Positions 48,790 to 62,159 are shown, counted from the first letter of the stretch. The stretch is 64,000 nucleotides of DNA from Cryptomeria japonica (GCF_030272615.1 NC_081408.1:303587450-303651449); one strand, 5' to 3'. A program made the numbers and translations. Notes: generated by a model from the letters alone, not told the origin.

Positions 48790-49139
48790 TCTCTTTGTTC
48801 CTTTCTCTACCTCTCTCTCCTAAGATGTAAACCTATCACTCCACCTATTTGTTTCTTCCCCCCTCTCTTTTGTCCATATTTATATATTTCTCTCTAGACC
48901 TATCTCTCTAACTCTCATTCAATCCCTAATTCCTTCTCTCAAGCTCTACACATATTTCTACCTCTTCATCACTTCCTCCTCTATCTCACTCTCTCTTCCC
49001 TAAGATCTAGACTAGTCTCCCTACATTTCCTTCCCATATCTAGAAACAAAATTTAGAGGGAATGAGGAGAGGAGTAGAGGGAAGTATCAAGAAAAGGAGA
49101 GGGGGAGAGAGGTGAGAAGAAGAGGGTAATTGGAGGGAA

Positions 49140-49172
<33 letters not shown>

Positions 49173-50404
49173 GTAATTAGATGGTAGGAGAAGAGAGAGA
49201 GCAAGGGGTGATTGGGGTGAAGAGAGAATGAGAGGGAGAGTTTGGGATTGTTAGGGGGTAGGAGGAGAGAGGGAGAGGGGAATGTATCAACAAAGAGAGA
49301 AGAGAGATGGGGAGAGAGGTGGAGAGAGAGATATAGAGTAATTAGGGGGTGGGGAGAGGGGGAGAGGGAAGTATCTATAAAGTCATAGGAGGAGAGAGAT
49401 GAGAGAGAGGGTAATTGAGGGGAAGAAATAATGAGAGAGAGAGTTGGGTGTAATTAGTGGATAAGAAGAGAGGGATAGGGGTAAGCATCAAAAAAAGGAG
49501 AGAGGGAGAGATGTGGAGAGAGGTGATGAGAGTGACAAAGAGAGGATAATTAGGGGAGGGAGATTGGGGAGAGGGAAATATTAGCAAAGAGATAAATAGA
49601 GAGGGAAACTAGGGGGATCTCTCCCCATCTCTCCCCCCTCTTCCTTTGTTGATACTTCCCCCTCATCTCTCTCCCCCTTTGTTGATAATTCCCTCTCCAC
49701 ACCCCCTCTCCTCCCCCTAATTATCTTCTCTTTGTACCTCTCTCTCTCTCTCTCTCTATTGATACTTTCCCATCCCCCCTCTCCTCCTACCCCCTAATTA
49801 CCGCCAACTCTCCCTCTAATTCTCTCTTCCCCAATTACTGTCTCTCTCACACCTATCTCTTCCCCAAAATTACCCTCTCTCTTACAACTGTCTCCCCCTT
49901 GAGCCCTTTGTTGATACTTCCCTCTCTCATTCTCCCCCTCTCCCTCTCCCTCTCCCCCTTAGTTATCTCCCCTCTCTCTCAATACTTCCCTCTTTGCCCT
50001 TTCCCCCTCCCCACACTTACCCTCTCTATCTCTCTCTTCACATCTCTCCCTCTATTGATACTTGCCTCTCTCCTTCTCTCCTCCTACCCTTCCCCAACTC
50101 TCTCTCTCTCATTCTCTCCTCCCCCAAATCACCCCTTCTCTCTTTAACATCTCTCCCCCTCTCCCTTTATTGATACTTTCCTCACCCCTCTCTACCCCTC
50201 CCCCTAATTACTCTCTCTACCTCCCTCCCTCTCTCTCTCTCTTTCTATTTCCCCCTAATTACCCTCTCTCTTACACCTCTTTCCCCTCTCCCCCTCCCCC
50301 TAGTTACTCTTTTTTTCTCACTTGACCTTTCTCCCCATATGTTCTTCTCTCCCTTTGTTGATACTTATCGCTCTCCCATCTCCTCCTACCCTCTAATTAT
50401 CCCC

Positions 50405-50497
<93 letters not shown>

Positions 50498-50536
50498 TCT
50501 CTCTTCCACCTAATAACCCTCTCTTCCTCTAACCTC
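48790..50536. repeat. CT/GA minisatellite with internal inversion
   Basis: CT-rich at 48790-49025, GA-rich at 49060-49610, CT-rich again at 49615-50536. The unit is roughly ctctccctttgttgatactt plus ccctaattac. The GA part carries the same unit in complement (gggaagtatcaa...), so orientation flips near 49612. Confidence 0.85.
50407..50496. repeat. (CT)n-(CA)n compound microsatellite
   Basis: About 28 CT units run straight into about 17 CA units. Confidence 0.97.
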
Positions 50537-53500
50537 TCTTCCACCATATGACCCCTTAGGACACCATATGACACATTAGGACATCATATTGCCTAAGGGA
50601 TCATATGGTGTCCTAAGGGGTCATATGGGGTGCTAAGGGCCCACACATATGTTAGAACACCATGTATGATCCCTTAGGACACCATATGGACATCATAGTG
50701 TCCTAAGGGGTCATATGGAATCAATAGGGATTACATGGGGTCCTAAGGGGCCACACATGTGTTAGAACACCATATAACACCTTAGGACACCATATGATCC
50801 ATTAGGATATCATATTGTGCTAAGGGGTTATATGGTGTCCTAAGGGGTCATATGTTGTCCTAAAGGGTCATACAATGTCGTTAGGGGTCATATGGGGTCC
50901 TAATGGGCCAAACAGGTGTTAGAAAACCATATAACCCCTTAGGACACCATATGGACATCATATACTCCTAAGGGGTCATATAGTGTCATGATGGGTCATA
51001 TCATGTCCTAAGGGGTCATATGGTGTCGTTAGGGGTCATATGGCATCTTAAGGGGCCACACATGTGTTAGAAGACCATATGACCCCTTAGGACACCATAT
51101 GACACATTAGGACATCATATTGTCCTAAGGGGTTATATTGTGATATAAGGGGTCATGTTGTGTACTAGGATGTTAAGAGGGGTCATATGGTGTGGTGTCT
51201 TGAGGGGTCATATGGTGTCCTAAGGGGTCATATGGGGTCATTAAGGGTCATATGGGGTCCTAAGGGGCCGTACATGTGTTAGAACACCATATAACCCCTT
51301 AGGACACCATATAACCCACTAGGACATCATATGGGGTCCTAAGGCGTCATATCATGTCCTAAGAGGACATATGGCATTGTTAGGGGTAATATGGGGTCCC
51401 AAGGGTCCACACATGTGTTAGAACACCACATCACCCCTTAGGACATCATATGGTCCTAAGGGGTCATTTGGTGTCATGAGTGGTCATAGGGTGTCCCAAG
51501 GTGTCATAGGGTGTCGTTAGGGGTCATATGGGGTCCTAAGGGAACACATGTGTTAGAAGACCATATGACCCCTTAGGACACTATATGACCCATTAGGACA
51601 TCATATTGTCCTAAGGGGTCATATGGTGTCATAAGAGGTCATGTCATGTACTATGATGTTAAAAGGGGTCATATGGTTTCAAGAGAGTTCATATGGTGTC
51701 CTAATGGGTCATATGGTGTCTTAGGGGTCATATGGGGTCCTAAGACGTCACACGTGTTAGAATACCATATGACCCCTTAGGACACCATATGACCCATTAG
51801 GACACCATATTGTCGTAAGGGCTCATATGGTGACCCAAGGGGTCATATGGTGTCGTTAGTGGCCATATGAGGTCCTAAGGGGACACACATGTGTTAGAAA
51901 ACTATATGAGCCCTTAGGACACCATATGGACATCATATGGTCATAAGGGGTCATATAGTGTTGTGAGGGGTCATATAGTGTCCTAAGGGGTCATATGGTG
52001 CCATTAGGGATCATATGGGGTCCTAAGGGTCTACACATGTGTTAGGACACCATATGACCCCTTTGGACACCATATAACCCATTAGGACATCATATTGTCC
52101 TAAGGGGTCATATGGTGTCTGGTGGGGTCATGTCATGTACTAGGATTTTAAAAGGGGTCATATGGTGTCTTGAGGGGTCATATGGTGTCTTGAGGAGTCA
52201 TATGGTGTCCCAAGGGGCCATATGGGGTCTTAAGGGGCCACACGTGTTAGAACACCATATGACCCCTCAAGACACCATTTGACCCATTAGGAAATCATAT
52301 TGTCCTAAGGGGTCATATGGTGTCGTTAGGGGTCATATGGGGCCTTAAGGGGCCATGCATGTGTTAGAACATCATATGACCCCTTAGGCCACCATATGGA
52401 CATCATATGGTCCTAAGGGGTCATATGGTGTCCTAAGGGGTCATATGGTGTCGTTAGGGGTCATATGGGGACACACATGTGTTAGAAGACCATATGACCC
52501 CTTAGGACACCATATGATCCATTAGGACAACATATGAACCATTAGGACATCATATTATCCTAAGGGGTCATGTGGTGTGATAAGGGGTCATTTCTAGTTC
52601 TAGGATGTTTAAAGGGGTCATGTGGTGTCCAGAGGGGTCATGTGATGTCTAGAGAGGTCATATGTGTTCTAAGGTGTCATATGGTGTCCTAAGTGATCAT
52701 ATGGTGTCATTAGGGGTCATATAGGGTCCTAATGGGCCACAAGTGTATTAGAACACCATATGACCCATTAGGATATCATTTGTCCTGAGGAGTCATATGG
52801 TGTCCTAAGGGGTCATATGGTATCGTTAGGGGTCATATGGGGTCCTAAGGGGCCACCTATGTGCTAGAACACAATATGAGCCCTTAGGACACCTTATGTA
52901 CATCATATGGTCCTAAGGAGTAATATAGTGTCGTGAGGGGTCATATGGTGTCTTAAGGGGTCAAATGGTGTGGTTAGGGGTCATATGGGGTCCTAAGGGG
53001 CTACACATGTGTTAGAAGACCATGTGACCCCTTAGGACACCATATGACCCATTTGGAAATCATATTGTCCTAAGGGGTCATATGGTGTCATGTCATGTAC
53101 TAGGATGTTAAAAGGGGTCATATGGTGTCTTGAGGGGTCAGATGGTGTCCTAAAGGATCGTATGGTATCCTTAGGGGTCGTATGGTGTCGTTAGAGGTCA
53201 TATGGGGTGCTACATGACACATATGTGTTAGAACACAATATAACCCCTTAGGACACCATATGACCCACGCATTAGGACATCATATTGGGGTAAGGGGTCA
53301 TATTGTGTCCTAAGGGGTCATATGGTGTTGTTAGGGGTAACATGGGGTTCTAAGGGGCCACACATGTGTTAGAACACCATGTGACCCCTTAGGACACCAT
53401 ATGGACATCATATGGTCCTAAGGGGTCATGTGGTGTCCTCAAGGGTCATATGGTGTCATTAGGGGTCATATACAGTCCTAAAGGGCCACATGTGTGTTCA

Positions 53501-53884
53501 AAGACCATATGAACCCTTCCAACACCATATTGTCCTAAGGGGTCATATGGTGTCATAAGGGGTCATGTCATGTACTTGGATGTTAAAAGGGGTCATGTGG
53601 TGTCTGGAGTAGTCATACAGTGTCCTAAGGGGTCATATGGTGTCCTAAGGGGTCCTATGGGGTCTTAAGGGGCCACACGTGTTAGAACACCATATAACTC
53701 CTTAGGACACCATATGACCCATTAGAACATCATATTGTCCTAAGGGCTCATATGGTGACCTAAGGGGTCATATGGTGTCATTAGGGGTCATATGGGATCC
53801 TAAGGGGCCACACATGTGTTAGAACACCATATGACCCCTTAGGACACAATATGGACATCATATTGTCCTAAGGGGTCATTTGGT
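50537..53884 (-). repeat. 20-bp satellite array of element B, first part
   Basis: Monomer GTGTCCTAAGGGGTCATATG with flips at each higher-order unit. The marker cacatgtgttagaacacc recurs about 20 times, at spacings alternating near 110-155 and 185-220 bp. The longer form carries the catgtactaggatgttaaaa variant. Confidence 0.95.
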
Positions 53885-56404
53885 TGTTAGACACAATGCA
53901 CCACTAAGAGGGGGGTGAATAAGTGGTTCTTAACTTTTTTCCCTTTAATTAACTTATGTTTGTCTACCAATTATGGGATCTAACACAATGCAAACTTACT
54001 AGTTAGTGGGGAGACTTAATCACAAATGCAATCACACATAAAGGGACATCTCATAACACCAGGATGTACAAGGAAAACCCAAGATGGGAAAAACCTCAGT
54101 GAGCAATGTTGTTGGAGTCTACTGCTCCAATCCAACCTCACAATGAATCTTAGTTACAATTTTTAGGGCACCAACCCAAGGAGCACCAACCCCTAATTTA
54201 GGGAACCAACCCCTAACAAATTTATGGGCTACAACCCAAAGGAGCTACAACCCTTACACCAAGCTACAACTCAGTGATCACTATACAATATATTCAAATA
54301 CAAAGGTAGTAATCTAGTTACAAGTGAATCTTGTAACCTCTCAATACAATCCTCCCTGTCGGTAAGGTACCTCCTTCGCCTTACCAATTCTCTACTTACT
54401 TTGACTGAATCTTCAACAACTCAGCTACTATCTTGATGGATCTCCTCTATCATTCTTTGCTCTCTACTTCTCACTGTTGCTACTTACCGGTTCCTCCATT
54501 CGACACACTTCCTCTTCTCTTTCAATTTACCTCTATCTTTCTCACAATTGTCCGTGACTACCAGTTCTCTACCATTCCTTCTTACTTGACTAGGTTCCTC
54601 TGGTTCTTCATTCAACTTGCATTCACTCCCTACCTCCTTCTCACAGGTAGCCTTGACCTTACCGGTTAAACCCTCTTACCAGTTCTTCTTCTAATATTCA
54701 AACACTTAAGATCTTTGCCAATCAAAGTTAGATTGATTTCATTATTCACAGAGGTATACCAACACTTTGTCCAACATAGTCTTCTCATGCAACATCATTC
54801 AACCAGCACCCTTATTGATTTTGGATTGCATACATATAAACAAGTTTTCCCACCAAAAAACAATTCAAACTTCAGTCGGTTAGGGTTTCTTCCACCAACC
54901 AAATCTTCATCAGATCTGAGCCAATCTACCTTGGATCAATCACCTACATCAGAAGAATGCACCTATACTCGTTTTCCATCATCCAATGCATATTTGCTAA
55001 AAATAGCAAATCTAACCCTGTTCTTCAGCCTCAAAATTAGTCAACACATTTATGATCTAGTTGTTTCCTTCTCGAGGACAATTTGCAATCAGATATCAAG
55101 CATCGATCATGGCGCCAACAGATCTCTGATCTTCCTTTGTCGTTCATCTTTCATCGAGCCGCACAGTCTGTAACTCCTTCGTGATTGCCACAATCAACAT
55201 TTAATGTTGACAAATCACAACTACCTCTTTGACACCAGACATTACCGACCTCTGCATACTTTCCATCTCAGCTCTGCATGGCATCACATTCTCATGCATC
55301 CAATCTCACCAACATAGAGTTGGTTCATGCTTGCTCATATGGAAAACCCTTACCGGAACCAATCCTTACCGGTTTTCTTATACCGGCATAACCCTTGCTG
55401 AAAAACCTTCATACCAACACCAGCTTAATCTTTTTGGTGTAACACATCAATCGGGCATCAACCATGTTTGTCCTCAGCAGCCATCAGGAGTAACTCAACA
55501 TGTATAACTTCATCTGATGAAGGTCTTTCACTTCTTTTCATTCAACTCACTCAGCTGCATACCGGTATCCTTTTTTACCAGTAACTACCTAGATGACTCA
55601 ATTTCATCATCCTCCATTAGATTTGCATTGGTGGCAACACAACACACCTTATTTATTCTAGTAACCCTGTTTTGTGTGTAGCTGCAGACATAGTATCATT
55701 TGTCTAGTTCATCTCACAGTCAGTTTGCCATAGTGGCAAAACCCTTCACTTCAAATCTTCCTTCACCATCTTGGTAACACATCTTGTCTTCACATGCTTA
55801 TCCGGTGTGCATCTTTAATCACACTCTCTAAAGGCTTAACTAATCTTAGACTCTGGAAGCATTCTCATCTTCCGCTTGATCGTCTGGTCGATTCATTCAC
55901 TCACCCGCTTTCTGCTTCTGATATTACACAAACATGACATAACTATCATTATGCAGATGTATCTCTAGCTTGACATATGTCCTGGTGGTTTTCCATAAGT
56001 CAACCTACACTTAGAGGTAGTACACTTTGTCAACCTATCACCTAGCCTATGATAGCTTCTTCATCTGGTGGGAGTCCTACTAGTTAACCTTACACTAGCA
56101 ATCTGGTGGCTTGCTCATACTTCACCTCCGATGTTGATGTGATCCAAATAACATTCCACCACTTTAGCACAATCAATGCCCATTATGTATTCTCTTCATT
56201 GTGATTGTATGCACCACCATATCAACAACCCTTTTTCTAAGTGGAGTGGTCACTTTCTGCACCTCCAACATACCGATCCATCTTCTATTTCGGTTGACAT
56301 CAGACTCTAATGCCAACATCCTCTTGTTCACTAGTTGACATCAATGTCAATGATACCAGTAACATCCTATACCGATTGACATCAATGACAACACGATACC
56401 AACA
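53885..56404 (-). mobile_element. Copia-type solo LTR, 2520 bp
   Basis: Starts TGTTAGACACAATG and ends GATACCAACA in plus sense, inside the satellite. The flanks are ttggt and atggt (four of five bases match). It matches 41064-42657 over long stretches, including aaggaaaacccaagatgggaa and caccaacccaaggagcacc, and is longer. In minus sense it begins TGTTGGTATCGTG. No internal region or second LTR is present. Confidence 0.87.
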
Positions 56405-56735
56405 ATGGTATCGTGAGGGGTCATATGGTGTTCGAAGGGGTCATATGGTGTCGTTAGGGGTCATATCAGGTCCTAAGGGGCCACACATATGTTAAAAGAC
56501 TATATGAGACCTTAGGACACCATATGACCCCTTAGGACACCATATGGCCCATTAGAACATCATATTGTCCTAAGGGGTCATATGGTGTCATAAGGAGTCA
56601 TGTCATGTACTAGGATGTTAAAAGGGGTCATATGGTGTCCTAAGGGGTCATATGGTGTTGTTAGGGGTCATATGGGGTCCTAAGGGGCCACACATGTTAG
56701 AACACCATATGACCCCTTAGGACACCATATCTATC
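56405..56735 (-). repeat. 20-bp satellite array of element B, second part
   Basis: Continues the array of 50537-53884 in the same orientation after the solo LTR and ends at ggacaccatat before a CT-rich tract. Confidence 0.93.
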
Positions 56736-56736
56736 T

Positions 56737-57110
56737 TTGTTTGTCTTTCTCTGTCTCTGTCTCCATCCCTCTCTTTTCTTCTCCTTTTTTTGATACTTGT
56801 CCCTCTCCCCCCTCCTCCTACCCCTTAATTATCACCAACTCTCTCTCTCTACCCCTTAATTATCGCCAACTCTCTCTCTCTCTCTATGTCTTTGTCTCTG
56901 TCTCTATCTCTATCTCTCTCTCTCTTCCACCAAATAAACCTCTCTTTTACTCTACCTTTGTTGATACTTCATTCTTCCCCCCACCAACTCTTTCTCTTTG
57001 TCTCTCCTTGTCTCTCTCTCCACTTCTCTCCCCATCTCTCCCTCTCGCATCCTCTATCACTCTCTCTTATATCTCCCCCCTCTCCCCCTTCCTCCTTAGC
57101 AATAAAATTC
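56737..57110 (+). repeat. CT-rich minisatellite, right of array
   Basis: Repeats the phrases gatacttgtccctctcccc and cctcctaccccttaattatc seen at 50350-50400 in the same orientation, so the satellite of element B lies between direct copies of this minisatellite. Serine-rich frames here are not genes. Confidence 0.85.
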
Positions 57111-57229
57111 ATAGGGGAAAGATACTTCACACACCTCATCAAGAACTAAGATCCAAATATAGCTAACACAAAAACATATAAATTAGAAAGATAATCGAGA
57201 TCCATTACCAATAGCGAGAGATATTTGTA

Positions 57230-58495
57230 CATAGATTAAAATAGAGATAGAGAGGGAGATACAAATAAAGAGAGAGAAGAGGGATAAAGAGAGGTAGAAG
57301 AGATAAATATATAGAAAGAGAGAGATAGAGATTTATAAAGATAAAGATTCAAATAAGGAGAGATATAAGGGTGAAGAGAGATGAAGAGCTAAAGAGAGGG
57401 AGAGATAGAAGGAGAAATAGAGAGAGATAGACATACCTAGAAAATAAATAGAGAGATAAATACAGATATAGATATTAAGGACTATGAAGAGAGAGGAAGA
57501 AATACTAAAGGAAAAGGATGGATAGAAAGAGGGAGATATATCGAGAGATTGAAAAGGAGAGGGGAAGATAGAGATAAAAATGAAGATAAAGGGAGAGGCA
57601 TATGAATAGATATAGAGAAAGAGAGAGGTAAATACAAAGATAAATATATAAAGAGATAGAGAAAAATGGATAAAGAGGGGTAAAGAGAGTGAGATACAAA
57701 AAGGAAGAGATAGAGATATATAAAGGAAGAGGATTATCGATAGATAAAGAGATGTAGATAGTGCCAGAGAGTGATAAAGAGAGAAACAAAGATTATAGAT
57801 AGGGATAGATAGAGAGGGAGAGAGAAAGAGGGACACACACACACACACACACACACAGAGTTGGAGATATAGAGAGAGGGAGTAATAAAGAGATAAAGGT
57901 AGAGAAAGGGAGAGATGCATAGAGAGGACGATAGAGGAAGAGAGGGAGAGGTAGGTTAATCATGTATAGAGGAAGATATATAAAGATAGAGGGACACACA
58001 AAAAGAGAGATTGATAGAGAAATATATAGAGATTTGAAGATGGAGATAGAGATAGATATGGATAAAAAGTGATAGAGAGAGTAGGACAAATGGAGGGAGA
58101 GATGGAGTGAATAAGTGAGATTTGGAGATAATGAGATATAAATATACATGAAGATAGATCTATAGGGATATAGAGATAGAGGGGACAAGATAGGGAGAGA
58201 AAGGAGGTGATAAAGATGAGTAATAAATAGGTATAGGCAGGATAAGGTAGATGAGGGAGATAAATAGAGAGAAGAGAGATTATTAGAGAGACATAAATAA
58301 GGAGTGACAAGGATAGAGTGGGAGAGGGAGAGGGAGAGATGGAAATAGAAAGAGGGAGATATATGTAGAGATGGATGTAACTTGGGAAATAGCTAGATGG
58401 GATGAGAAAAGGAGTGAGATAAGTAGAGAAGGAAGAGATAGATAAAAGATATTTAGAGAGCTATAGATAGACAAGTGATAGATAAAGGAGGTGAT
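57230..58495 (-). repeat. GA-rich tract with GATA-like units
   Basis: Purine-rich strand with gagatagagata-type units. A (CA)n run of about 13 units lies at 57832-57857. Ser/Leu-rich minus-strand frames up to 195 codons are low-complexity translations only. Between 57115 and 57230 I see nothing specific. Confidence 0.85.
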
Positions 58496-58534
58496 AGGAA
58501 AATAAGAGACTTTGTATGCAAAATTTATGAGTAT

Positions 58535-58775
58535 TTAAAGTTTTAAAAATGAAGGATTAAATTTAAATGATTATAATTAATTTTTGGTCTATAATATAAT
58601 AAAATTACCTTATCCATTTGATAGGTCTCTGAATTACCTTTCCAACACTTGTAAAAGATTAAAATTTTGATAAGAAACGTAAAAGTTATGCCCATTTTAC
58701 TAAAGTATGTTTTTTATATTGAGCAAAATGGATATCCGACTTGGAAAAACATGACATCGCAATAATGATGTCACA
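58535..58775 (-). repeat. element B right inverted arm
   Basis: The complement reads ccaagtcggatatcc, aaatgggcataacttttacg, gtgttggaaaggtaattcag and aatccttcattttt in the same order as the left arm, with about 20-30 per cent divergence by eye. Confidence 0.75.
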
Positions 58776-59605
58776 AAATGGATATCCATTAATATCAAAT
58801 ATCCACTATTAACAGATATCCATTTTGGTTTGGTATTACCAAACCAACTTCAAATTTTGGTCAACCCATACAAAAAGTCAAAGCGAAATTTGGCATGTTT
58901 GGCAAAATTTAAAACATTTTTTTTCCCCATTGCCACTTTTTGGCCCCTCATGATCTTACACATACCCAAAAATATTGAGTCCCTTTCAAGTATATAAAAA
59001 TCCTCTTCATTGCTTGTCCATGTGATTGCTTCAGGTTATCTTAAAATCTTGCAACTAAACATACAACCTATGTAATATAGTTTTTTCTTTGTGTCCATGA
59101 TAGTTTTTGCAAATTTTTCAATCTCTTTTGAAACTTTTTTCAACATCTACAACTTCTACAACTTTTTGACAAAGCTACTAAACCTAACCCTAATGAGTTG
59201 AGGTCATCCATAATGAACCTAAGTTATCCCTAATGAATATATAACAAGGACTAACAAGTCTATACTATGTAATCACATGTCATATATGCTATGTTAGTTA
59301 TTTCTAGGTGACAAATCATGCAACATAGTTAGATAAATCACATCACAATGCATACATTATCAACAATTAACACATGCAACCTCTTAAAAATCAAATCATA
59401 GGGAAGATTATTTCTATAATTTTTAAATTCAATCCATTTTTAAATTTTATTCCAAAAATCACATATCAATTGTAGCACTAAGTATCTCATAAGACATGTT
59501 TGTAGATAAGGAACAATATTTTATTTGTACAAATATTCAAGTCGTATCTACATATACACAAATAAGCTTGACATTATAATTTTATTGCATTTGCATTCAA
59601 ACAAA
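58776..59605. other. AT-rich spacer with palindromes
   Basis: Contains the perfect 14-bp palindrome AATGGATATCCATT at 58777-58790 and further gatatccatt copies. No gene is recognised. Confidence 0.4.
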
Positions 59606-60796
59606 TTAACCATCTATATATGATCTACTCTTTAACATGACGAGTATTGCCTCATAGTCAAACTCACAAACCTTCCATAGGTTCTTTTTCAATGGTCTAC
59701 CCCCATATTTGATCAAATGAACATATGATGCCACAACAAGGTTAAAATAATGAAGAATCTTCCTATGTGTCTTGAAGTCTTCAAACAACCACAAGTTATA
59801 CTTCTTCACTAGGTACCTTCTAATTCATGTGCCATTAACAACCACTAATCCGGTAGGGTATTCAATATTTCCTTAATCTACCACAGGGCCATCCAATTTC
59901 TTTTTTGCCTCCACATAATAAGACAAATAATTAAATGTGTTCCTTTTTCATTAAGTTTAGCTATAGTAACTACATAAACATTCCTTGCAATGATAAAATG
60001 AGATGAATTTAGCAAATAATTAAGGCAAAATATTAAAATTTATTAAATTTGTGTGTGGATAATTTACCTAGTTGGACTAGATTTGACAGAGGGTTAAAGT
60101 CAACTGATGCTTCCATCTATGTGAATTGTAGTGCACTTAGGGGTCAATATGTCTTAAGTGGGCTTAGAGGTCGTGTACACCATTTGTCCACCCACTCCTT
60201 TGACTCACACTCATTCCAGGCTTGATATCTACATGAAGAATAGTAACATGTCATTTGTCGCGTATGGATACTCCATGAACCTACATTCAAGCTTCTAAAA
60301 AAGTGTAGCTCACTTGATCTTATCAATGTACACCAATCCTTGAATTTTCCAATGTTAGTATCATCCACCAATCAAAAAAATCTACGAACTAAAGACTCAC
60401 CTTCATTACCTGGACCCATTGTAGCATTGCACCAATCAATAATTGATTTCACATCTTTCAACTTTGTGTCCTCTTCATAGTTTAACTCTTCATGTGCTAG
60501 AGCTCTTTAAATACATGCTCCTACACCATCATGCTCCCCCTTTCCATGCCCAACCTCTATGAAATTTCACATATGTTGAACACTAGTGATCTTATGCATC
60601 ATACTCAACCAATAAAACATCTGAGAATTCTTGAATTGTGATGCACAATTATCTGACCATATGATATGCCCCTACTAGCCAAATCATGGTAGAATATTTG
60701 AAAATAACTTGCACAAACTTTGAAGAGTGTGCAATCATCGCTGATGTAAGTATGGTAATCCCTCAATGTCTTCCTTTCCTCTTCCATACTATCACC
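59606..60796 (-). pseudogene. decayed transposase-like gene (WSDxxxxQFK / HGKGEHDG family)
   Basis: Minus strand from about 60796, where tgcag precedes an exon-like start: MEEERKTLRDYHTYISDD, then a frameshift to WSDNCASQFKNSQMFYWLSM (near 60605-60660), a stop, VGHGKGEHDGVGAC (near 60513-60555), a stop, and KSIIDWCNATMGPG. A Cys-bearing end MTCYYSSCRYQAWNECESKE and, after about 160 unclear bases, KKYNLWLFEDFKTHRKILHY to the stop at 59606 follow. From memory, WSD-x4-QF(K/R) and HGKG-x-(H/M)DG recur in multi-copy uncharacterised eukaryotic proteins that look like RNase H-fold transposases; I cannot name the superfamily. Upstream exons were probably cut off by the LTR at 61007. Confidence 0.6.
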
Positions 60797-61006
60797 TGCA
60801 TGAATGAATAAGAACTACCAACAAAGCAGATTACAATAAATAAGAAGTACTAGCAGGTAGCTGAGTGGAAAAAACAACTCGTCCATAAGTTCAAAGCTAC
60901 AATAAGGTTGAAAGAAACATTCATTACAAAGCTAAAGTCACTGGAAGGCTCAAAAGGACATTCATTACATAAATTGAACAAATTTACTTTTACAAACATA
61001 AGTAAT

Positions 61007-61775
61007 TGTAGACACCCAAAATTGTCCAATCTAATTAAATAAATATTTTATTTACTTATCTAAGCTTAATTCTTCTCTTAATTAAATAAATATTTATTTA
61101 ATTAATTAATTCATTTATCCTCTTCTAGCCTTATTTCTCATTTAAATAAATACATTTATTTATTTAAATTATCCTTTTCATAAATTAAATAAATATTTTA
61201 TTTATTTAATTATCCCATTTCTTCTATTTATTAAATAAATCTTTATTTATTTAATTAATTCATTAGCCTTTTCTACCCATGACACATGTCATTCATCTCT
61301 TAATTCCTACACTACCTACCCTTTTCATTATTTTATTATTTCCTCTACCTACCCTCTAATCATAGCCGACCTCTTTTACACCTCTCAATCTTATCCCTCC
61401 AATTCATATAGTGTCTTCTATATAAGGAGATGCTTCCTTCATTATCAAACCCTGGCTAATCAATTTATGCACTTGACTACACTATGCTTTTCATTTGCGA
61501 TCCTACTTGCAACCACATTCCGTTCTTTGTTGAGCTCTTGTGCACATAAAATCTGAGAGCAAATATATCAAGCAAGATCAATGGAGATAGGAAGAATGGA
61601 GATCCAAACCCTATTGGACATGTGATGGTATAATCTTTGTGATTTCATTTGATTTGCATTGTCTTAGGTAATCTTCATATGTTATGGTGGATCTTTGTTG
61701 TTGTTAGGCTAGGGTTTTGTGGTTGAATTCATTTAGCCTTTCAATATCGTTATTATTGTTTATCCATTTTCACCA
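61007..61775 (+). mobile_element. 5' LTR of a Ty3/gypsy-like element
   Basis: Starts TGTAGACACCC at 61007. It carries four or five AATAAATATTTATTTAATTA-type blocks (61030-61260) and a TATA-like ttctatataaggag (about 61418-61431). It probably ends near ttttcacca (about 61775), a few bases before the primer site. The rest of the element runs off the window end. Confidence 0.75.
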
Positions 61776-61781
61776 TATAGA

Positions 61782-61801
61782 TTTTGGCACGCCCGGTGGG
61801 A
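61782..61801 (+). promoter_or_regulatory. retrotransposon primer binding site
   Basis: TTTTGGCACGCCCGGTGGGA follows the LTR. Its form resembles the tRNA-complementary sites of plant Ty3/gypsy (Tat-like) elements; which tRNA is used I cannot tell. Confidence 0.6.
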
Positions 61802-61904
61802 CTCTTGTCCCTTTTTGCATTTAACATTTTTGTTGTAGATGTTGTGTTTGAAGTTGCAGATCTGACATTTTCGATGACTTTTTGGTATTTTCACACCTGC
61901 GTAC

Positions 61905-62150
61905 TTTCGAATCGCGTTTTTGGTTTTCTGCCGCGTCTGTGACACTTGGAATCGCGTCTACGACCTTGACAGTATTTTATTTTGCAAATTCCGAAAACCG
62001 CGTTTGTGTTCTTCAGTCGCATCTATGGTGTTTTTAGATGCGTCTGTGTCCAAAAGTCATGTCTGAGTTCTAGAGTTGCATCTGTGTTTCATAGAAGTGC
62101 GTATGCGTCAGGAAGCCGCATCTATGTCTGGGGTAACCGTGTCTGTGTGC
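61905..62150 (+). repeat. degenerate CGCGTCTGTG repeats, first cluster
   Basis: Eleven or so copies of (C/T)(C/T)GC(G/A)TCT(G/A)TG spaced about 19-24 bp in the retroelement leader (for example 61931, 61952, 62039, 62076, 62116, 62137). Confidence 0.7.
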
Positions 62151-62159
62151 ATTGATTTC

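Larger units (their letters stand above)
48403..58775. mobile_element. element B: second inverted-arm, satellite-core element
   Basis: Inverted arms at 48403-48690 and 58535-58775 share, in opposite sense, caagtcggata, aaatgggcataactttt and ttataattaattt blocks. Between them lie CT/GA minisatellites on each side and the same 20-bp satellite as element A. The composition copies that of A, but I could not find terminal repeats or a target duplication, so its true ends may lie outside these arms. Confidence 0.6.

Noticed and set aside
54433-55507. Three plus-strand frames of 78-152 codons
   Set aside because: Inside a solo LTR; the homologous LTR at 41064-42657 does not keep these frames open.
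57333-58474. Minus-strand frames up to 195 codons rich in Ser, Leu, Tyr and Ile
   Set aside because: Low-complexity translation of a GA-rich tract; overlapping frames look alike.
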